Below, one piece after another: positions 62,116-64,000 of a stretch of 64,000 bases of DNA; positions within the stretch are counted from its first letter, which is position 1, and the number at the start of each line of letters is the position of its first letter. Under the pieces are notes generated by a model that made no database searches, was not told where the DNA came from, and was given only the letters and a program-made list of their open reading frames with translations. The stretch lies in NCBI GenBank assembly GCA_022711405.1, contig JAKLFC010000001.1:372001-436000 (forward strand), given 5' to 3'. Made by a program: the position numbers and the translations under genes. The DNA comes from Bacteroidota bacterium. Lineage in GTDB: Bacteria > Bacteroidota > Bacteroidia > Bacteroidales > JAGONC01.

Positions 62116-62490
62116 CTACCAGATGAATTCTTCTGCATTGAATTCGTGCGTGTCGCCCTTACGGTAATAGCGCCAGTACCGGTTGTCCACCTGTTTTTTA
62201 GACCATTGGTTCCAGAAAGCAGGGGAGACCTTTTTGCTGTCTCTGGTTTTCAGGCGCATCTGGTATACGGCAATGACAGGATTGAAAACCAAGTCAGTAA
62301 CACCAAGGGTCATCGTTGCCGGTGCTGAATCATCCTCTTTTTTGTCTTCCTGGAGGTGGACTTCAAACTGATTGTGTTCAAGCAGCTCTTTGAGAAATGC
62401 CGCACGTTTACCGTCAATTCCTTTTTCCACGATAGTACAACGTACTCCGTTCACCTCTTCCACGATATGCTTTCCCTTGTTCAATGCCAT
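62116..62490 (-). CDS. Conserved small protein, unknown function
   Basis: Soluble protein of 124 residues. ATG 62490 is chosen since an earlier start would run into nuoN. Residues 1-50 (KGKHIVEEVNGVRCTIVEKG, then RAAFLKELLEHNQFEV) form an alpha/beta unit. The C-terminal half is rich in aromatic and basic residues (FWNQWSKKQVDNRYWRYYRKG). The pattern recurs in Bacteroidota as a conserved protein of unknown function. Its start lies 11 bases after the nuoN stop, and the strand is shared. Confidence 0.75.
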   Translation of the reverse strand: MALNKGKHIVEEVNGVRCTIVEKGIDGKRAAFLKELLEHNQFEVHLQEDKKEDDSAPATMTLGVTDLVFNPVIAVYQMRLKTRDSKKVSPAFWNQWSKKQVDNRYWRYYRKGDTHEFNAEEFIW

Positions 62491-62501
62491 GGTAGAACGA
62501 T

Positions 62502-63932
62502 TTATGGTCCGTTTATGCCAATGCTGAGTGTATTGATCCATTCATACACAGCGCTGTAAAAGCCAAGTGCAACGATGCCAGCAGTGCAGATCAGAAGACC
62601 TATCCGTGTGGTAACATCCGATCGGAAGGGTTCAATGGGATGATCGTTCTTATTGATGAACATGGCTTTTACCACCAGGAGATAATAATATAAGGAAATG
62701 GTCGCGTTAAGCACTGCGATGAGTACAAGCCAGTAATAACCTCCCGAGGCTGCGGATGTGAAGAGAAAGAACTTACCGAAAAAGCCTGCGACAGGCGGTA
62801 TACCTGCCAGGGAGAACAACGACAGCATCATCAGGAGGCTGAGCCTGGGATTGGTATGGTAGAGCCCATTATAATCTTCCATATTTTCTTTTCCAGTTTG
62901 GTTGTAAATGGCAGCAACCACACCAAAGGCTCCCAGGTTGGAAAAGATATAGACCAGGATAAAATAGATGACGGAAGCCATCCCCAGCTTTGATCCTGCA
63001 ATGATCCCCAGCAGGATGAATCCTGCCTGGGCAATGGATGAGAAGGCAAGGAACCGCTTCAGGTTCTTCTGGCGGAGTGCAAAAAGATTCCCGATGGTCA
63101 TGGTGATAACGGCGATGAAGTAGATCAGATCTTTCCAAAGGAAGTCGATAGAGGTGAATACCGTATAGAGGACGAGGATGAAAATAAAAACAGCCGCACC
63201 TTTGGAAATCACCGAAAGGTAGGAGGTGACATTGACAGGGGCTCCTTCATAGACATCGGCCGTCCACAGATGGAAAGGGACAAGGGATATCTTGAATCCC
63301 ATACCGGCAAAAAAGAATATGAATGCCAGTACCTGGAGCGGTTCACCCGTAAAGGAAGTCTTCACCTCGCTGAAGAAAATGGATCCGGTGGTGCCATAGA
63401 TCATCGACAGGCCAAAAAGAAGAATCCCCGATGAAAGGGCTGAAATAAGGATCAGCTTTATGCCGGCTTCGGCCGACCGGGTCTGGTGATGAACATAGGC
63501 AGCCAGTGCCGCCATGGGGATGGTGGCCAGCTCCAGGCCGAGGTAGAACATCAGGAAATCGCCCGAGGAGATCATGAAGTTCATGCCGATCAGGGTGGCG
63601 AGCAATAATACGTAAAACTCGCTCATCTTCAGGTGGTTTTCTTCTTTTTTCAGCCATGCAAACGATTGCAGCATGACGATAAAAAAACCGATGTTCAGCA
63701 CATTTTTCATCAGAATGATCAGGTTGCTGGTATGATACATTCCACCGAAAAGCGACCCTTCCCTGGCAGGGAGAAATCCGATGAGAAGATTGATGAAGAA
63801 TAGTCCAATGGCAACCGGCAGGATGAAGCTTCTGTATTTTGATCCGGCTCCCAGGTCAATGACCAGGATGACCACCGCCAGCAGGGTCAACAGCAGCTCA
63901 TGCCTCATGATCATAAGATCGTTCAGATTCAT
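62502..63932 (-). CDS. nuoN: NADH-quinone oxidoreductase subunit N
   Basis: Membrane subunit of respiratory complex I, antiporter-like, 476 residues with about 14 helices. GLELATIPMAALAAYVH near residue 131 contains the key glutamate of TM5, the lysine in the TM7-8 region is seen in GAPVNVTSYLSVISKGAAVF, and FSLAGIPPVAGFFGKFFLF near residue 377 is the family motif around the TM12 lysine. Its upstream neighbour appears to be nuoM. Quinone would be menaquinone if the ubiE gene serves this genome. Confidence 0.95.
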   Translation of the reverse strand: MNLNDLMIMRHELLLTLLAVVILVIDLGAGSKYRSFILPVAIGLFFINLLIGFLPAREGSLFGGMYHTSNLIILMKNVLNIGFFIVMLQSFAWLKKEENHLKMSEFYVLLLATLIGMNFMISSGDFLMFYLGLELATIPMAALAAYVHHQTRSAEAGIKLILISALSSGILLFGLSMIYGTTGSIFFSEVKTSFTGEPLQVLAFIFFFAGMGFKISLVPFHLWTADVYEGAPVNVTSYLSVISKGAAVFIFILVLYTVFTSIDFLWKDLIYFIAVITMTIGNLFALRQKNLKRFLAFSSIAQAGFILLGIIAGSKLGMASVIYFILVYIFSNLGAFGVVAAIYNQTGKENMEDYNGLYHTNPRLSLLMMLSLFSLAGIPPVAGFFGKFFLFTSAASGGYYWLVLIAVLNATISLYYYLLVVKAMFINKNDHPIEPFRSDVTTRIGLLICTAGIVALGFYSAVYEWINTLSIGINGP

Positions 63933-63942
63933 AATCTATCGA

Positions 63943-64000
63943 TTAATTGAGTACCAGCGGTACATCATTTACCAAACCTGCTAATTTACTGACAATCGGA
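63943..64000 (-). CDS. nuoM: C-terminal end of an upstream gene, probably nuoM (partial)
   Basis: An open frame runs in from the window edge and ends at a TAA (63943-63945), 10 bases before the nuoN start. The 18 visible codons read KLAGLVNDVPLVLN at the end. nuoM normally precedes nuoN, so it is the likely identity, but the fragment itself is too short to prove it. Confidence 0.45.
   Translation of the reverse strand, partial: PIVSKLAGLVNDVPLVLN

Noticed and set aside
1..64000. CRISPR array, tRNA, rRNA, transposase or prophage
   Set aside because: No regularly spaced direct repeats with unique spacers, no tRNA or rRNA sequence, and no transposase, integrase or phage structural gene was seen. 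The 8-bp tandem repeats are contiguous, without spacers.

Overview
The window is chromosomal DNA from a member of the Bacteroidota, most likely an uncultured Bacteroidales/Marinilabiliales/Cytophagales-type lineage (rank below phylum is inference). The evidence is: several starts preceded by the Bacteroidota -7 promoter box TAnnTTTG; very few Shine-Dalgarno sequences; three secreted proteins ending in type A sorting domains of the type IX secretion system (T9SS, YPNP motifs); DUF3127, DUF1684 and START-domain genes typical of the phylum; and a CrtB/CrtI/CrtD/CruF carotenoid set with a CrtYcd-like cyclase as in pigmented Bacteroidota. No rRNA, tRNA, CRISPR array, phage or insertion sequence was seen. 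Coding density is high and genes lie on both strands in short operons.

Layout. 1-6692: housekeeping genes (lgt 3'-truncated by the window edge, mtaB, an EamA transporter, the arcC-argF pair, rplS and trmD). 6808-12417: a T9SS-exported subtilase, mscL, xseA-xseB, a three-part NUDIX protein and a TspO-like membrane protein. 12641-20630: the first ArnT-like glycosyltransferase, a YjbQ protein, a GH31 glycosidase, a first ECF sigma/anti-sigma pair, a PhzF-like protein and an O-methyltransferase. 20807-27402: a second ECF sigma/anti-sigma pair followed on the same strand by a lipoprotein, a 994-residue metallopeptidase/propeller/barrel protein and a PrsW-type intramembrane protease. 27419-34483: DoxX, START, ubiE, the second ArnT-like enzyme, an M3 peptidase lipoprotein, DUF4177, and a membrane protein/winged-helix operon with a palindrome at its promoter. 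34484-34879 is a gene-free stretch of hairpins. 34880-40364: a complete RND efflux operon (adaptor, permease, TolC). 40449-47786: small membrane proteins, DUF3127, a secreted cysteine hydrolase, two T9SS cargo proteins, DUF1684 and an AEC transporter.

47758-55351 is the most coherent block: a divergent carotenoid cluster. The minus arm carries crtI, crtB and a CrtYcd-like lycopene cyclase. The plus arm carries crtD, cruF, a CrtW-like ketolase, an acyltransferase and a family 2 glycosyltransferase, with most junctions overlapping. The set predicts a monocyclic 4-keto carotenoid, hydroxylated and desaturated at the open end and then glycosylated and acylated, resembling a deoxyflexixanthin glycoside ester. 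56118-60782 holds a flippase-like protein, a polyprenyl-phosphate-type glycosyltransferase, a UDP-glucuronate 4-epimerase and the third ArnT-like enzyme, together suggesting uronic-acid decoration of the envelope. The right end holds a photolyase, a conserved small protein, nuoN and the very end of a probable nuoM.

Several intergenic spaces contain dispersed repeats: an 8-bp unit (TTAAATTG-like) at three loci, a TTTGGAATTTGG-like family at three loci, a long CTCTGTGG inverted repeat, and GC-rich hairpins. All family assignments come from reading the translated sequence; no database search was run.
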